Assembly: GCF_036417845.1 (NCBI RefSeq)
Contig: NC_089980.1
Span: 62,742,501 to 62,806,500, forward strand
Origin: Apteryx mantelli
Taxonomy: Eukaryota > Chordata > Aves > Apterygiformes > Apterygidae
Direction: 5' to 3'
Length of the DNA stretch: 64,000 nucleotides
The notes below the pieces were generated by a model. The model did not search any database, was not told the origin of the DNA, and saw nothing but the letters and a program-made list of their open reading frames with translations. A program made the translations under genes and the position numbers. Positions 34,001 through 45,069 of the stretch are shown piece by piece (within the stretch, counting starts at the first letter, position 1; each line of letters opens with the position of its first letter).

Positions 34001-37000
34001 GAACAGAGGTGCAGACCCAACAGATACACCAGGCACCCAGACTTAGATTTAACTGAACCCGAATCTGAACCCAAGAATCTAAAGTTACATTCTTAAATTT
34101 ATATTTAGATACCTAAATGAGAAGCCTGATGGTTTAATATCTGAAACTCCACACAGCTGCCATTCATACCCATTTCTTTGAGCTATTCTTTCCTTTTAAA
34201 ATTGAAAACTCTTTTTTCTGATGTCAAATATAGTATTGGCACTATCAGAATCACTGACAGTAACTACAACAGGAATCACTGTTGTTAGCTGTGCTGATTT
34301 TATTGGAAGTCTGGGTATTTGGGTTTGTGTTTGCTTTTTCTTTTTTTCTTGAAGCCACAGGTCTGAGAATTTTGTGACTGAGAACTGCAGTTTTCAGCTC
34401 TCACAGCTCTGAAGAAAAGCTTGGCTAGTAAACCCATAAGTCCCCAGCACGATGGATATCTGTCCCCCACTTACTTTAAAAATGTCATAGTTTTGGTGTC
34501 ATCCCCATTATTCAAGGGAGCCTGACTGACCACCTTGGAGCAGATAAGGCCATTGCATCTAGTTTTTGCTTCTGAAAATCTTGACCAGCACCTGCAGAAA
34601 CACTAACTTCTTCTGAGAGGAATAAAACCTGTTCTCAGTTGTCATACTCAATGGCTATTGCAATGCTTTCCTAGAACAGCCTGAACAAGGAGCAGCACTT
34701 TTAGACTTCAAAGGCTGCTTAAACCCTTTGCTCTCTGAAACTATGACAACCCTGTGAAATATAGTATCAAAACATACAGCTTTTGAAAGAAGAGTTTTTT
34801 CATGAGCATGACCACTAAAAGAAGAGTTTAGAAGCCAATGAAATTACCTGCAATGTTGGCACTGTTTAGGGCTCTAAGAGGAGCATCTGAAGCTAACTGT
34901 ACAGGGAAATACAGCTTACTAGAGGGTGAATAGCTAGCTATGAGAAAATATTGGCTTCAAAAGTGTGCTGTTGAAGCATAATTGAAAAGGAAATAATTGC
35001 ACAAAGATAGAGGCAGCAAGGACAAACAGAAAGAATGGTTTCACATGGCTCAAGAACATGACTTGGCCAGAGTTGTACTGAGCCAGAAACACCACAGACC
35101 ACATGGTTGGTGTGAGTCCCCAGCCAGGGCCCATACTGGACATACTGGCACTACAGCTGCCCAGCTGAGCTTTCGCACAATGCAACGACTGCTTTGCCTG
35201 ACCCCAGAGCAGAGCACAGCTCTCCCATTTCCCTTGCCCGTCCTGCCACATAGCTGCAAGCTTCCTTCTGGGTTTTGGGTCAGATTGATGCCAGCGGAAG
35301 AGACCCCGCACTCTGCTGGGTGGGTAACAGCTCTGGACTGTTTTACAAAACACTCTGTTATTTCATACTGTTTCCCACTGATCGCTTCAGAGCTAGCGGG
35401 GCTGTGCTTAAACAGTAAGCTGACTTTTTCCAGTCACCTTTCCTGGATCTCCTAGGAGGAGTCTGCTGACTACAGACTATTCTGTACTATAAAAACACCA
35501 TTGTGTTTTCCTGTGGAAGACACGGGGGGCCCAACACAGCCCAAATGGAAAATTTGCTTCAGAATGAGCTGTTTCAGCAACTTGAATTCAGGGCTTGCAA
35601 ATACAGAGTAAGGTGTTGCTTAGGGCTTCCTCCTGCTGCTGCCCCTACCTCCTAGAATAATACAATAATTTAGGTGGGAAGGGACCTCTGGAGGCCTCTG
35701 GTTCGAAACCCCACTCAAAGCAGGACCAGCTTCAAGCTGAGGTCCAAATTCACAGCTGGACCTGTTTGCTCTGAGCCTTGTCCAGTGAGGCTTTGACTGT
35801 CTCCCAGGGTGGAGGCTCCACAGTATCTCTGGGCATTACTGACTTGCCAGAGTCTCATTTCTGGCAGGGCTTTTATCTGCCTTCTTCTCTCACCAGGCTG
35901 AGGATATTTTCCCTGCTCCGGGTATCACCTCTTTTGGAAAAATCATTCACAGCTATGGAGTCTGGCAGAGGCCAGCTTCAATCTGCATGCATGTTCCAGC
36001 GCTGAACACTATTTAATACGAACCTTTGCACCAGCATATTATGTTTCCAACACACTCTTGTAGGAAACTCACTGACTCACCAGTTATCAACGCTGTGATT
36101 CAAACAAGCTGCAGAGCCCCACTGTGTCTGTGGAAGAATAAAAGCATGCCCCAGCCCTGCAAGCTCAGGGGTACTGGTGGGCCCTTGGGTGACTGCACCA
36201 GGCACCACTGGGGCTGTGCCCAGGAAAGCAGCCAGCTAGCACAGAGCAGTATGCAGGAGCCTGCTCCAGCAGCATCTGTGGGCCCTTGTCTTGAAAGTTT
36301 AAACTTTTGATCCTTTTTCAAAGTATATATTTATTTTTTAAACAATTTGATCCCTCTTCACTATAAACAGGCAGTGAACAAGCTGTCATGAAAGAGGGCA
36401 AGAGAATACATGCCAGAAACAAAGAAGGAAAAATATGTTTTCTGGAGAACACTCTTTCCTCTTAACATCCACCTCAGAAGATTTAAGCGACAGCTGAAAC
36501 TAGCTCTTGGCTAATGACATAGTCAAATATCTTAAATATTCTGGGAAATAGGAAAAGACAGATAACTTCTAAGAAACCATGAGTTTTTTCTGAAGAGCTT
36601 AGTTACGTTAACCTGTTCACTCCTATATTAGTCCTGCACTTTGTTCCTTTCTATGTATTTAAATAACTTCTGATACAGAAAAGTATTCTTGAACCTTTTC
36701 TGTTTGCTTGTGTAGCATCTAGCATTTAAATGATCACCCTGTTAACATCTTGCTTTTCATTTACAAACATAACCTTTAAAAGAGAATGAAACCTTTGCAA
36801 GATAATTGCAGACAGCACAGAAATCTTTTTCTGATCTAAGTGACCTATCAGACCCACATCACTCATTCAACTATGACCTGGTTTATTTGTGCCTGATAGT
36901 TTTCCCCATCTCTATAACTTGAAGGAAAAGCATTTGCACTGTTTACGCAGGATTTCAACCTGTTCCCAGTTAGCCAGTAGTCCTGTATGACACTCCACCA

Positions 37001-40000
37001 AAACATCTCCCAAGCCCTGTTAGCAGCCTGCACAAAAAGGGAAAGGAGTGCCACCTCACCTCTGCTTCTGCGAGGACCATTTTCACATCCAGGCCTGGGC
37101 TGATGTTTGCACTGCTGCCACATAGGCTGTCCATGCACAGGCAGGTGCAGTCCAAACTGTGAGGCACTTACTGACCGGGGCATTGCCATATAAATTTTCA
37201 GTGACATCAAGAAGAAGGAGAGCTATCCCTGTCAGCAACCATTTCCCCCAGCGAGTAATAGGAAATCCCATATCCTGAAACTACACGTTCTTCTCCTAAT
37301 GCACCAAAAAAATTGCAACATCTGGTCTTTAAATGTTACAGACTATGCTCTTGTGACCCTGCTTTGTTTCCAAAATCAGTAACATCGAGAATCAAAAAAA
37401 TCTAGGGCCCTCTCTCTGTCTAGACCACAGCTGTCTGATTTCTTTGTTTTTCTTTTTTTCTTTCTGAACTTTTCAGTTTGGTACCTCCATGGAAGAATAG
37501 CTATAGCCACCCCAACTGAAGATAAACTGCACAAGAAGTGTGAGACTAATGCTTCCTTTCTAAGCATCATACAACCCTAGGCAAGCCGGGGTCTAGCTGA
37601 GGTGTAGCCTCACCTCCACTGCTGCATCAGCATGCACAAGCTGCCTGCAAAACTTGGGACACATTTTGGAGAAACATATGGGAGACATTGAAGTCAACAG
37701 GGTTTACCTTCCAGTCCTCCCTGTGCATTTGTGGGTGTGTTTGTTCACAGACAGTGTCCTCACTGTGCATGGCTACACTGTGAAGTAGACAGTTCCAATT
37801 TCACTTGAATTACCTGGCTTGATTAAGCTCACTCAGGACAACAGAGCAGAAAGGGAACATCACCATATTCATGTTCAGTCCCTGTTCCTTCATAGACTTG
37901 AAATTTAATTGCTGAAACATTTATCATGGTAGGGGAAAGGATGGGGAAAAGGAAAGGAAAGCCCTATGTTTTTTAGACCCCCCATTCCCTAGCCTGTTCA
38001 TTGAACTTTATAGTCCTATCTATATCAAGCGCTTGTTAAAGCCTAGCTAACCAGCTCCTCGTTGCAATCATCATGTGGGTGAACAAGCCCAGGCTGGCCA
38101 GCTCCAACTAAGGACGTATCTCCTTCCTCCACATTGCTATGCTCTCAGCCAGATCCTCACTGCACGAGTGAGTGTGCACCACACAGCACTGCAGCTTCTC
38201 TGGGCATTCAATGCTATGGTCGCCTGCACAGCTTCTATCCAATGCAAGACAAAAAGCATCATGTGCCTGAACTGTTTTCTCGTTCCATTTAGGGAGATGA
38301 CTAAAAATGGTTGTGTAGCCCAAACTGATAAACATTTCAAATCTGCATTCCCTTCCTCTCAGCTTTGGCAATGAACTGCCATCTTAGGCAAAAATCAGGT
38401 GTTTCAAACAGAGCCCACAGGTAGCAGGAACCAGCTCCTTCAGGACATCACCCTCCATGATATCCTTAACAGAGTGAGAGTAGGGAAAATCAGTCCCTTC
38501 TACCCCAGTAGTGTGGGCAGCTGGAAACTTCTGCTTAGAAGAACATCTTCATAATGAATGTCTTCCCACCCATTAGAGTCTTGAACATTAAAATGAAAGC
38601 CCTGTACAGAATTACAGTAGTTCTGCACAGAGCATGCCCTAAGATACCTTAGCAGGTCTATCCCTGAAGAAATGCATTGCTTTAAATGACAGTGTCACTA
38701 AAAAATCTTCAAAATGTAGCACCTCTGAGTAGAAGTTTGGAAGCACTTTATTGCGTGTTGCAATCAAATTTCGAAACGATGGATGAAACTCTTTAGTCAG
38801 TAAGTTCTACAAGCCAACAAGTTCTGCAGTGGTCCACCAGCCCGACACCAACAGTTCTAGGTGGCACATGTGTTCTAGGTGGCATCCAGATGAGTGGGCA
38901 AGCAGAGGTTGGTTTATTTTTCACTCCCAGTGGCAAAAGGCTTAGGGAAATGTTCATTGTTTAAGGAAATTTGGGGAGACTGCTACTGTTGCTGCATGCT
39001 CCTTTTTTGTTGCCAGGCAAATCATCTCCCATCTCTCTGGGCTGTCAAACTGGTATCTTCACTCATACTTAATACAACAAATCCCTCTTCAAAAACATGC
39101 AGTGGAAAGGGAGAAATGACCTTTTTTTCTCTTTCTGCCAAAGCAGAGTACTAAGGGACTAAGAAAGGACTTTGCCCCTTTCCATGCCTTGCTTTAAGCT
39201 GAGCACTTAGCAAGACAGAGTGTCAGCCTTTACTTTGTCCCCAGTGCACTGTGACACAAGGACCTCAGTAATAGCTTTGGTTCTGAAAGCGTTATGGTGT
39301 TTCTATCATGAGCATTGTCCTGCGGCAGCGCCAAGGCCCACCTGGCACCCTTGCTGCCCCTGCTGCTTGGACCACACAGACTCATCAAGCTTTCTAGGGA
39401 AGGAAACCTTCTCTGTCCTTCTCTTTTCTTATCTCTACCCATGGCCAAAGTAAGAGGCAGGTGGAGAAACTCGTCGTCTCCTAAAGGAGAGAAAATAGCA
39501 GCTGTTGAAAAAACAGTAAGAAAAATCAAAGTCTAAACCCTCAGCAAGCATGAGTTAGCACAATTCCAGTGAGAGAAACATAGCCCCAGTGATGTAACCC
39601 ATGCAAGGAGGTGCTCCAGCTCATCTCATACAGGGAAAGCCTAGTGTTTTGTAAGAAACTTAGTGCTTGCTGCATTCTGCTCTTCTGTTCACCCTTTTTC
39701 CCATTCCCTCCACTGCTTATCCCATCATGATGGTGGGAATAAGGCAGGTACTGCCAAGCCAATGACAATCATGAAAATAGATCAGTGTTCTGAGGGAGAA
39801 GTGCATTGCTTATTGTCCTGGAGGAGGAGAGTAAAAGGAGCAGCTGCTCTTTCTCCAGCCTGAGCTTGACTGCTGAATTCTCTTCTGCTCTAAATCGCTG
39901 TAAAAACTATGAGAGAAACATTACTGCATCACTTACAGGTACCTCTGCAAATGTTGACTGGCTGTTATTTTCTGAGACAGCTGGCAAGAAGAGGAACAAG

Positions 40001-43000
40001 AAGATTTATTGGCAGCAGGTGCAATAGGATAATATGTTCAGATGATTTTGACCACCTCAGACGTCACATTTTGGCAATAAATTGTTGCCAAGTCTTGAAA
40101 TGACATCATCTATAGCGTAAAGACTTGCTGCAGACAGGGCATGTTGGAATCAGGCCCTTCTGCTAAACTCCTGCTAAAAAAAGCTGCTAGTAAACCCAAA
40201 ATATGCCAGCTGTGCTGTGGCAGCTGATGAACCGGTAGCCTTTTCTCTCTCCCTCTCATCCACAGCATGCTATTCAATCTGACAAGGTGATTGTAATTCA
40301 TTCACATGCCTCTAGGAGTCATCATTGCCAGAAATGTTGGAATAAAATGACTATCACTTTGCAAGCTATTATCAGCCACCCTTTTGCAGAGTGCTAGATT
40401 TTCTCCACTGGGACTGAAGTATGCAGTGCCAAAGCCCAGCAGTATTAAAGGTCAAAGACCCAGTCTTCAGCACAGGTTCCTGAGGAAATTAGACTTATTG
40501 GCTTTCTCATGTTGTGGGTACATGTGTCTCTCTGCTATAACTCTTAAAATAATCAGGCCAGTTTTGATCAACAAAAAGTGCAGTGGATTCAAAAAAAGCT
40601 CAGTTTATACAAATGTTGTGAACCTTAGTGTTCTACCACGGAGATGTTCCTTGTTAGACATCAGAAGATCACACAGAAGGAGAGGGCAGGAAGCAGGTTT
40701 CCTAGTTCAGGGTGACCTGGGTTCCCTTCCCAGATTGGCAGGCCAGCATGAAGCTGCCACGCCAGAGCCCCAGGCACTCCTGCTTTTCCACCTGCTCCAT
40801 CTACAGAGCAGAAACGTCGGCCTTTCCTGTCCTCTGCACCCTGCGATCAGTGTTACCGTCGGCCAGCCTTCCCTCTAGAGAAGTGCCAGCCACCTGCTAT
40901 GTCCAGCATCATTTCAGAAGACGTCAGCTGGCATGAATCAGGAATGAACTTAGCTCAATAATTACCTCCTCAGCCTCCTTCTCCAAGCAAAATCTGAGAA
41001 GCCGCTTGATTCCCATCCCACTACTGATGCATGTAGTTACCTCTTCCAGTTTCAGAGGGAGCTACACAAGACACATTAAATTAAATGGGAGACTATTTGC
41101 ACTGGACCTACGCCCTTTACTCAAATTCACCACCTATGATACCATTGCATCAGTGGAGCGACTGACAAGTTTTACACATAGCAGAGGTTTTTGCTGATAT
41201 CTTGAAACCTTTAAGTCATCCCAGCTCTATTTTGCTCAAGGCTAATTCAGGCACTGCAGTGCTTGGCTGTTCATGCCACATCCGCAGACAGCTCCTCCTA
41301 CAATCTGGCATGCCATCAGGGATAAGCCTGACCCAAAACAGTGGAGCACAGAGACTGTTAGATGTGTAGGTGCAGAAGTGGGGTGCCTGCTCTCAGAGCC
41401 CACCAGACGTCAAAGAAAGCTTTTACAAGGGAATCTCTAGTGATGCTCTGTTGTCTGTAACCTAGCTAACTGGCTTTGCCAAGTGCTGTTCCTATGATGA
41501 TTTCTTAATGGATTTTGCTCTTCTCCTCAGATCCTGAAGGAAGAAAGGCCTGGTAGATTCTCCCGGCCCCAGCTGTACCCCAGCACTGAGACTAAGGGAC
41601 TCGCACAGCAGCAGGCACTGCAGCAGGCACCTCAGATACTGCTTACAAAGCAGAAGGGGCTTTTTATCAGACCACATCCCCCCTTTTTCTGCTGCTTCCT
41701 TCTGCTGACACTACTGTGAACCTCTTTGCAGAAGATAGCTATCTAGGATGACATAGTACGTAGTAAACAGCATGGTCAGTCATGTAGAAATCAGAGCAAT
41801 GATGTCAGGCACTGCAATATCATCCATTTTGCAACTCCTCGTAAATCAGTTCCTCCAGCCATCTGCTTTAGCTACTTTGGGGTGCTCGGAAATGATTGCA
41901 ATAGCTTGTGGCTGGGCTGCCAGACCTGCTCTGTGAGATGGCATCTTCACTTAGCAAAGGCTTTACGTGCCTGTATTTGTCTGATTCTTCCCCTGCAATG
42001 CAGCAAATGCACACCAGTTCTGTGCTTGCCATAAGTCTGCAAGAACTCCTTCAATATCTCTGATTTTTCTTTCTCTCTCTTTCTGAACATGTGTTCTTCA
42101 GATTATCATATAACTCATCCTTTTGACTTCATCTCTCTGGCCATTTCCACTATTGATTCAGCCAGACACAAAGTGCTAGAAGTTGAAAGAAACAAAGCAC
42201 ATTTCTTCACACACGCATACAAAATAAAGCATTTACAAGTAGACACATGAGAAAAGAAAAAGTCATGTTTGGCGATCTGATTAAACAGAGCACATATCTG
42301 CTTTGATTGAGTCATGATTTGTTAAGACCTCAGGTGAACTAGAGGAGACTAGATTAAATCTGGGATTTAAACTGGCTTTGCTGGGTATACAATGTGTTAA
42401 TGCATATTGAGCTCCTTTTAATAGTTGATCTCAAAGCAATTGAGTGAGAATGTGCATGCCATGTGATTCCTTTTCACACGGAGACGCCAAGCCTCAGGTG
42501 GGATGTGGTCTATCTGGCAAACAAGGTGCAAAATGGGGGGATTGAAGGCAAATGCCACGGGTTGCAGCCCAGCGCCCTGCCAGCCGGGCACCCACTGCCC
42601 CCAGCTAGCGAAAGCCCCGCTAGGCGCAGCGGTGACACTGATAATGGGACCTGCTGGTTCGCACAGGGGAAAGACAGTGCTACTCAAAGGCCATTACCTT
42701 TTGGCTTTGGCAATGTGCACCTTTGGGAGCACAGGTGCTTCCCCAAGCATCCCTTGATCCTTCCTCCCCTCCATGGCTCTGGAGGCTTTTCTCAGGACAT
42801 GTGGGGAACAAGGTGCAGCTTGACAAGGTGTTTGCCAGAAAACATTCAACCTTTCACTCCCACTAATTGCTATAATGCAAACACTGGTTTCATTTTCTGT
42901 AAATCATACCCTGTGGCTCAGTGCTGCCAGAAAATCACAGTGCCTTCACTAGATACGCAAGCTGCTGCCATAAATGGACTCTGAGCACAATTTTATGGAA

Positions 43001-45069
43001 AAGTTTACTTGGGTTCAGCTACAGAAAGGCTAAAGAGCTAAAAATAACAAATGGAACAAGAAAAGAAATGGAATCTCCTTATTTTCCTTTTTAATCTCTG
43101 AGGAGAATGGCTAGCATGGATATACCAGCAATGAAAGACACCATGACTGGAATCTTCTGAACTCTCTGACAAAATTACACCAGAAGCAGCAGCGTAACCT
43201 TCCCGCCACTGCCTGTTCCTGTGGTTTACTCCTGAGCCCGGCTGCAGCTTCTGAGCAGCATTCGTCTTCCTGGCCCATCCAGCCCCTGCTGCAACAGCCA
43301 ATGGAGGCAGAGATATGTCATTCCCAGAGACCAAAGTTTGACACTGACTCCCTGTGTGTCATTCACAGCCATCAGAGCAGCCTCCATTGCCGTGATTTTA
43401 CACAAAAGCCAGTTCCAAAGCTTTGCTCTAGGACCAGTCAGTTGCTCTTATTTATCTTTTCACAAGCATAAACCCTGGCAAAAGCTGCTTAGAATGGGTG
43501 CAGTGCAGTGCTCAGGGCACAAAGCTCCTGCTCCAAAGACCCTGAAACCTGTGAGCAGATCCAGGATCTGGCTGGATGGGGAAGGAGGGTGAACTGAAAG
43601 GTCAGGACAAGCACTGCTTTCTGTTTGGTGTTTGCTCAGGTCTTTGCGTGCTGTGCCCTGGTCTGTGATTCAGAGGGCCCAGCTCCAGCTCAAGCACCTA
43701 GTCAAAACCCACGGTGGGACGCTTATAGAACAAGCAGGAGCCAGAGCACACAGTTTCTTTGACACATTTTGCGGTGCACCTTGATTATTTGCTGCCTCAT
43801 CTCTCTAAATGCACTTCATGTTTTTCAGCACTGTGTTGATGACAGTTATTGTCAAGATGACCTTAAAATACACGCTTTTAGAGTGCAGACTGTGTGTTGG
43901 AGTCAGATCACAGCACATCCACTGCATGATTACAGATTACACAGAGGATTTCCTAGGAAAGCATCTTAAATGGCCTTTAGCAGCCTAATAAAAAGTCGCT
44001 ACATTTGCCAGCACTTACCACTAGCAGTAACAGCCAGCCTGCAGTTAGTTCTCTAACTATGACATTTCAGGGACAGATGAATGGCAACTTTGGGAAAAAA
44101 TGTGTGTTTTTTTTCTCTACTATCTCCATCTCTACTGTTTCCTCTCAGAAGTCAGGAGGGCAGTGAGCCGTCAGTTCTTTGTTACCTGCAGGTCTAAATG
44201 GTTACTACTGGAAATACAAAGAACATTTTATGTATATACAGTGATCTAGATCATCAAGTGGTGCCAACCAGTAACACTCAGGGTGGTCAGCTGATTTACA
44301 CCCCCAAAATTGCTGGCCCTAACTGGTCACCAGAAGCATCAGTTGCAAGGACATAACTCTTTATTTTATCCTGACATTCCTCTAGCAACAGAGCCATCTC
44401 TGCTTGGGGTGTTCGGCTTGGGAGAGGCAGTGTAAACGGGGCAGCCTTCAGATCAGCTCACCTTTCCCTGAAAGTTTGATGCTGACACTTAATCACGTTC
44501 GTTCTCACAATTTGCTGGGACGTGGGAAGCAACAAATAAGGTAAGACAAAACAGTCACCAAAGCAATGAGCCTTCCCTGTGTCCTGCAGTAGCAATCCCA
44601 TTTTACTGCCATAATCCCACACCAGCTGCTGATTAGAGATTGGGATTTTCCTTACCTCGCTGACAATGGACGAGTGGGGCTCCTCATACACCCAGGTATC
44701 GTGGCATGCAGTAAGTGGTAGGCTGCCAGTGCTGCGGTTGCTGTAGCAGGCAAGGGGGTTGGCACAGCTGGTGGAGGTGTCCCATGCCGTGTCCAGCCTC
44801 TCGCACTCCCTGCTCGACGACTTGTTTGCCAGCCGCAGGGGCAGCACCGTAAAGTTGCGTTCCTCTTCGAGCGTCCAGCCGCATCTTTCACTCAGTTCAG
44901 CCGCCCCAGGGATCCTGCACCAATAATTCTCCGGTGTTTGCCCAAGAAAAACCACGCTGGCAAATAGGAAGGAAAAAGTTATGCCTGTCTGGCAAAGGAG
45001 GAAAAAGACCCTCTTTTGGAATCTTCCAAATTCCCCAGCTTCTTTTAAAACCTCATCGAAAGATGGCAT
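12965..45069 (-). CDS. SLC22A3: Organic cation transporter 3 (SLC22A3/OCT3), complete, 11 exons
   Basis: OCT3 is a polyspecific plasma-membrane transporter of monoamines and other organic cations, of the major facilitator superfamily. Eleven exons join in frame to 1650 nt, 549 residues plus stop, close to the 556 of human OCT3. The N-terminus [20 protein letters not shown] matches OCT3 better than OCT1 or OCT2. The first membrane segment is about residues 21-43. A large extracellular loop follows with cysteines and N-glycosylation sequons at 72, 82 and 111. The MFS loop motif DRYGR is at 172-176, PESPRW follows the sixth membrane segment, and an Asp in LCDLGG (about 472) matches the substrate-binding Asp of the eleventh segment. 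The tail is basic. The only upstream in-frame start-like codon (45097-45099) is TTG, so the ATG at 45067-45069, with A at -3, is chosen. The gene spans 32 kb and runs towards PLG. Confidence 0.95.
13023..13749 (-). other. SLC22A3: SLC22A3 intron 10
   Basis: The intron is 727 bases with GT/AG borders. No repeat or embedded gene was recognised. Confidence 0.7.
13750..13849 (-). CDS. SLC22A3: SLC22A3 exon 10
   Basis: The 100-nt exon encodes [20 protein letters not shown], then [12 protein letters not shown]. It is the twelfth membrane segment plus the typical PETKG motif of the SLC22 tail. The acceptor is CTGTAG and the donor GTATGA. Confidence 0.96.
13850..15482 (-). other. SLC22A3: SLC22A3 intron 9
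   Basis: The intron is 1633 bases and A+T rich, with GT/AG borders. I see no recognisable element in it. Confidence 0.7.
15483..15595 (-). CDS. SLC22A3: SLC22A3 exon 9
   Basis: The 113-nt exon encodes [20 protein letters not shown], then [17 protein letters not shown]. The Asp in LCDLGG aligns with the cation-binding Asp of OCTs. The acceptor is TTTCTGCAG-like (TGCAG) and the donor GTAAGA. Confidence 0.96.
15868..15976 (-). CDS. SLC22A3: SLC22A3 exon 8
   Basis: The 109-nt exon encodes [20 protein letters not shown] and [12 protein letters not shown], the tenth membrane segment and the second conserved MFS loop. The acceptor is TGAACAG and the donor GTAAGT. Confidence 0.96.
15977..19962 (-). 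other. SLC22A3: SLC22A3 intron 7
   Basis: The intron is about 4 kb. It includes a CpG-containing patch near 17200-17350, a C-rich run near 16647, and an unassigned + strand open frame at 18472-19062 that is discussed as a finding. No known transposon is recognised. Confidence 0.6.
19963..20177 (-). CDS. SLC22A3: SLC22A3 exon 7
   Basis: The 215-nt exon encodes [20 protein letters not shown], then [20 protein letters not shown] and [20 protein letters not shown]. It covers the seventh to ninth membrane segments. The acceptor is ACTATTTAG and the donor GTAATT. Confidence 0.96.
20314..20411 (-). CDS. SLC22A3: SLC22A3 exon 6
   Basis: The 98-nt exon encodes [20 protein letters not shown] and [10 protein letters not shown], the end of the cytoplasmic loop and the start of the seventh membrane segment. 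The acceptor is TCCTCAG and the donor GTGAGT. Only 136 bases separate it from exon 7. Confidence 0.95.
22779..22811 (+). repeat. TA-rich low-complexity run
   Basis: A run of TATATA units is interrupted by CTATAAG and a G. It lies in SLC22A3 intron 5. Confidence 0.8.
24275..24332 (+). repeat. 29-bp tandem duplication, two units
   Basis: Unit one (24275-24303) and unit two (24304-24332) both read TCATATATCC, one variable base, then AAGAGGTATAACATAA. They differ at two positions. It is a local tandem duplication within SLC22A3 intron 5. Confidence 0.9.
24438..24467. repeat. Inverted repeat, 14-bp arms, 2-nt centre
   Basis: ATTGGTATAAATCA at 24438-24451 is followed by GT and then by its exact reverse complement at 24454-24467. 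Complementarity continues beyond the arms with a 2-base bulge (GGAAT outside left, TTCC outside right). No transposon could be assigned. Confidence 0.85.
25882..25999 (-). CDS. SLC22A3: SLC22A3 exon 5
   Basis: The 118-nt exon encodes [20 protein letters not shown] and ends [12 protein letters not shown], the first half of the large cytoplasmic loop, where kinase sites lie in mammalian OCTs. It ends on a codon boundary. The acceptor is TCTTACAG and the donor GTACTA. Confidence 0.95.
26000..30309 (-). other. SLC22A3: SLC22A3 introns 4 and 3
   Basis: Intron 4 (26000-27067) and intron 3 (27234-30309) flank exon 4. No repeat family or RNA gene was recognised in either; open frames such as 27330-27680 on the - strand have no coding character. 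Confidence 0.6.
27068..27233 (-). CDS. SLC22A3: SLC22A3 exon 4
   Basis: The 166-nt exon encodes [19 protein letters not shown], then [20 protein letters not shown] and FLFLLYYW. It covers the fifth and sixth membrane segments. It appears one codon shorter than the mammalian exon as I remember it: SDQRI here where human has SKQRRI. The acceptor is GTTCAG and the donor GTAACA. Confidence 0.95.
30310..30464 (-). CDS. SLC22A3: SLC22A3 exon 3
   Basis: The 155-nt exon encodes [18 protein letters not shown], then [17 protein letters not shown] and GTWMTCYVI. It completes the MFS signature and covers the third and fourth membrane segments. The acceptor is TCAACAG and the donor GTGAGA. Confidence 0.96.
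30465..32686 (-). other. SLC22A3: SLC22A3 intron 2
   Basis: The intron is 2222 bases. Apart from the CR1 fragment at 32286-32554 it is mostly A+T-rich unassigned sequence. Confidence 0.65.
32286..32554 (-). mobile_element. CR1 LINE 3' fragment (young copy), in SLC22A3 intron 2
   Basis: On the - strand this is the last part of CR1 ORF2 and its 3' UTR, ending in three CACAGAAT-type octamers (32286-32310). It is 5' truncated at about 32554. Compared by eye with the copy ending at 51778 it differs at about 7 positions in roughly 270 bases, so both belong to the same subfamily. It has one more A than the other copy in the homopolymer of the terminal coding region, so that reading frame is intact here. 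No target-site duplication was seen, as usual for CR1. It lies in the sense orientation relative to SLC22A3. Confidence 0.95.
32687..32790 (-). CDS. SLC22A3: SLC22A3 exon 2
   Basis: The 104-nt exon encodes [20 protein letters not shown] and [10 protein letters not shown], the second membrane segment. The acceptor is CCCACAG and the donor GTAAAG. It ends inside the Arg codon of the DRYGR motif. A pentanucleotide array begins about 85 bases upstream of its acceptor. Confidence 0.95.
32876..32981 (+). repeat. (GGGCA)n grading into (GGGAA)n pentanucleotide array
   Basis: The array starts with imperfect GGCAGG units, then has several perfect GGGCA units near 32928-32958, then GGGAA units to about 32981. 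It lies about 85 to 190 bases upstream of the exon 2 acceptor on the transcribed strand, where the pre-mRNA would be CCCTG and TTCCC rich. The + strand has many GGG runs two bases apart. Confidence 0.9.
33433..33452 (+). other. G-quadruplex motif
   Basis: GGG, GGGG, GGGG and GGG runs are separated by two-base loops (TT, AT, AT), a canonical intramolecular quadruplex pattern. It opens a purine-rich tract that continues to about 33530. Confidence 0.8.
35653..35935 (-). mobile_element. Old, divergent CR1 LINE remnant
   Basis: The start (AATAATTTAGGTGGGAAGGG then ACCTCTGG) and phrases such as GAGCCTTGTCCAGT, GGTGGAGGCTCCACA and CACCAGGCTGAGGAT match the antisense of CR1 3' ends. It is heavily mutated and probably carries internal deletions; homology is clear to about 35840 and likely to about 35935. 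It is in the - orientation inside SLC22A3 intron 1 and older than the other two copies. Confidence 0.75.
44656..45069 (-). CDS. SLC22A3: SLC22A3 exon 1 (residues 1-138)
   Basis: It holds the start codon, the first membrane segment ([20 protein letters not shown]) and nearly all of the large extracellular loop with NFT, NKS and NRS sequons. It ends at VSE on a codon boundary with donor GTAAGG. The loop is the most divergent part relative to mammals, as expected for this family. Confidence 0.95.

Larger units (their letters stand above)
32791..44655 (-). other. SLC22A3: SLC22A3 intron 1, the largest intron
   Basis: This 11.9-kb intron separates the first exon from the rest, the usual arrangement in SLC22 genes. 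It holds the (GGGCA)n array, a G-quadruplex motif, an old CR1 remnant at 35653 onwards, and a CpG-bearing G+C-rich patch around 42540-42660. The remainder is unassigned. Confidence 0.65.

Noticed and set aside
12965-45069. OCT1 or OCT2 (SLC22A1, SLC22A2) instead of OCT3
   Set aside because: The N-terminus, the VISEL-free loop, and the stretches [24 protein letters not shown] and TTVATLGRL are closest to OCT3 as I know it, and the gene is adjacent to PLG as SLC22A3 is in mammals.
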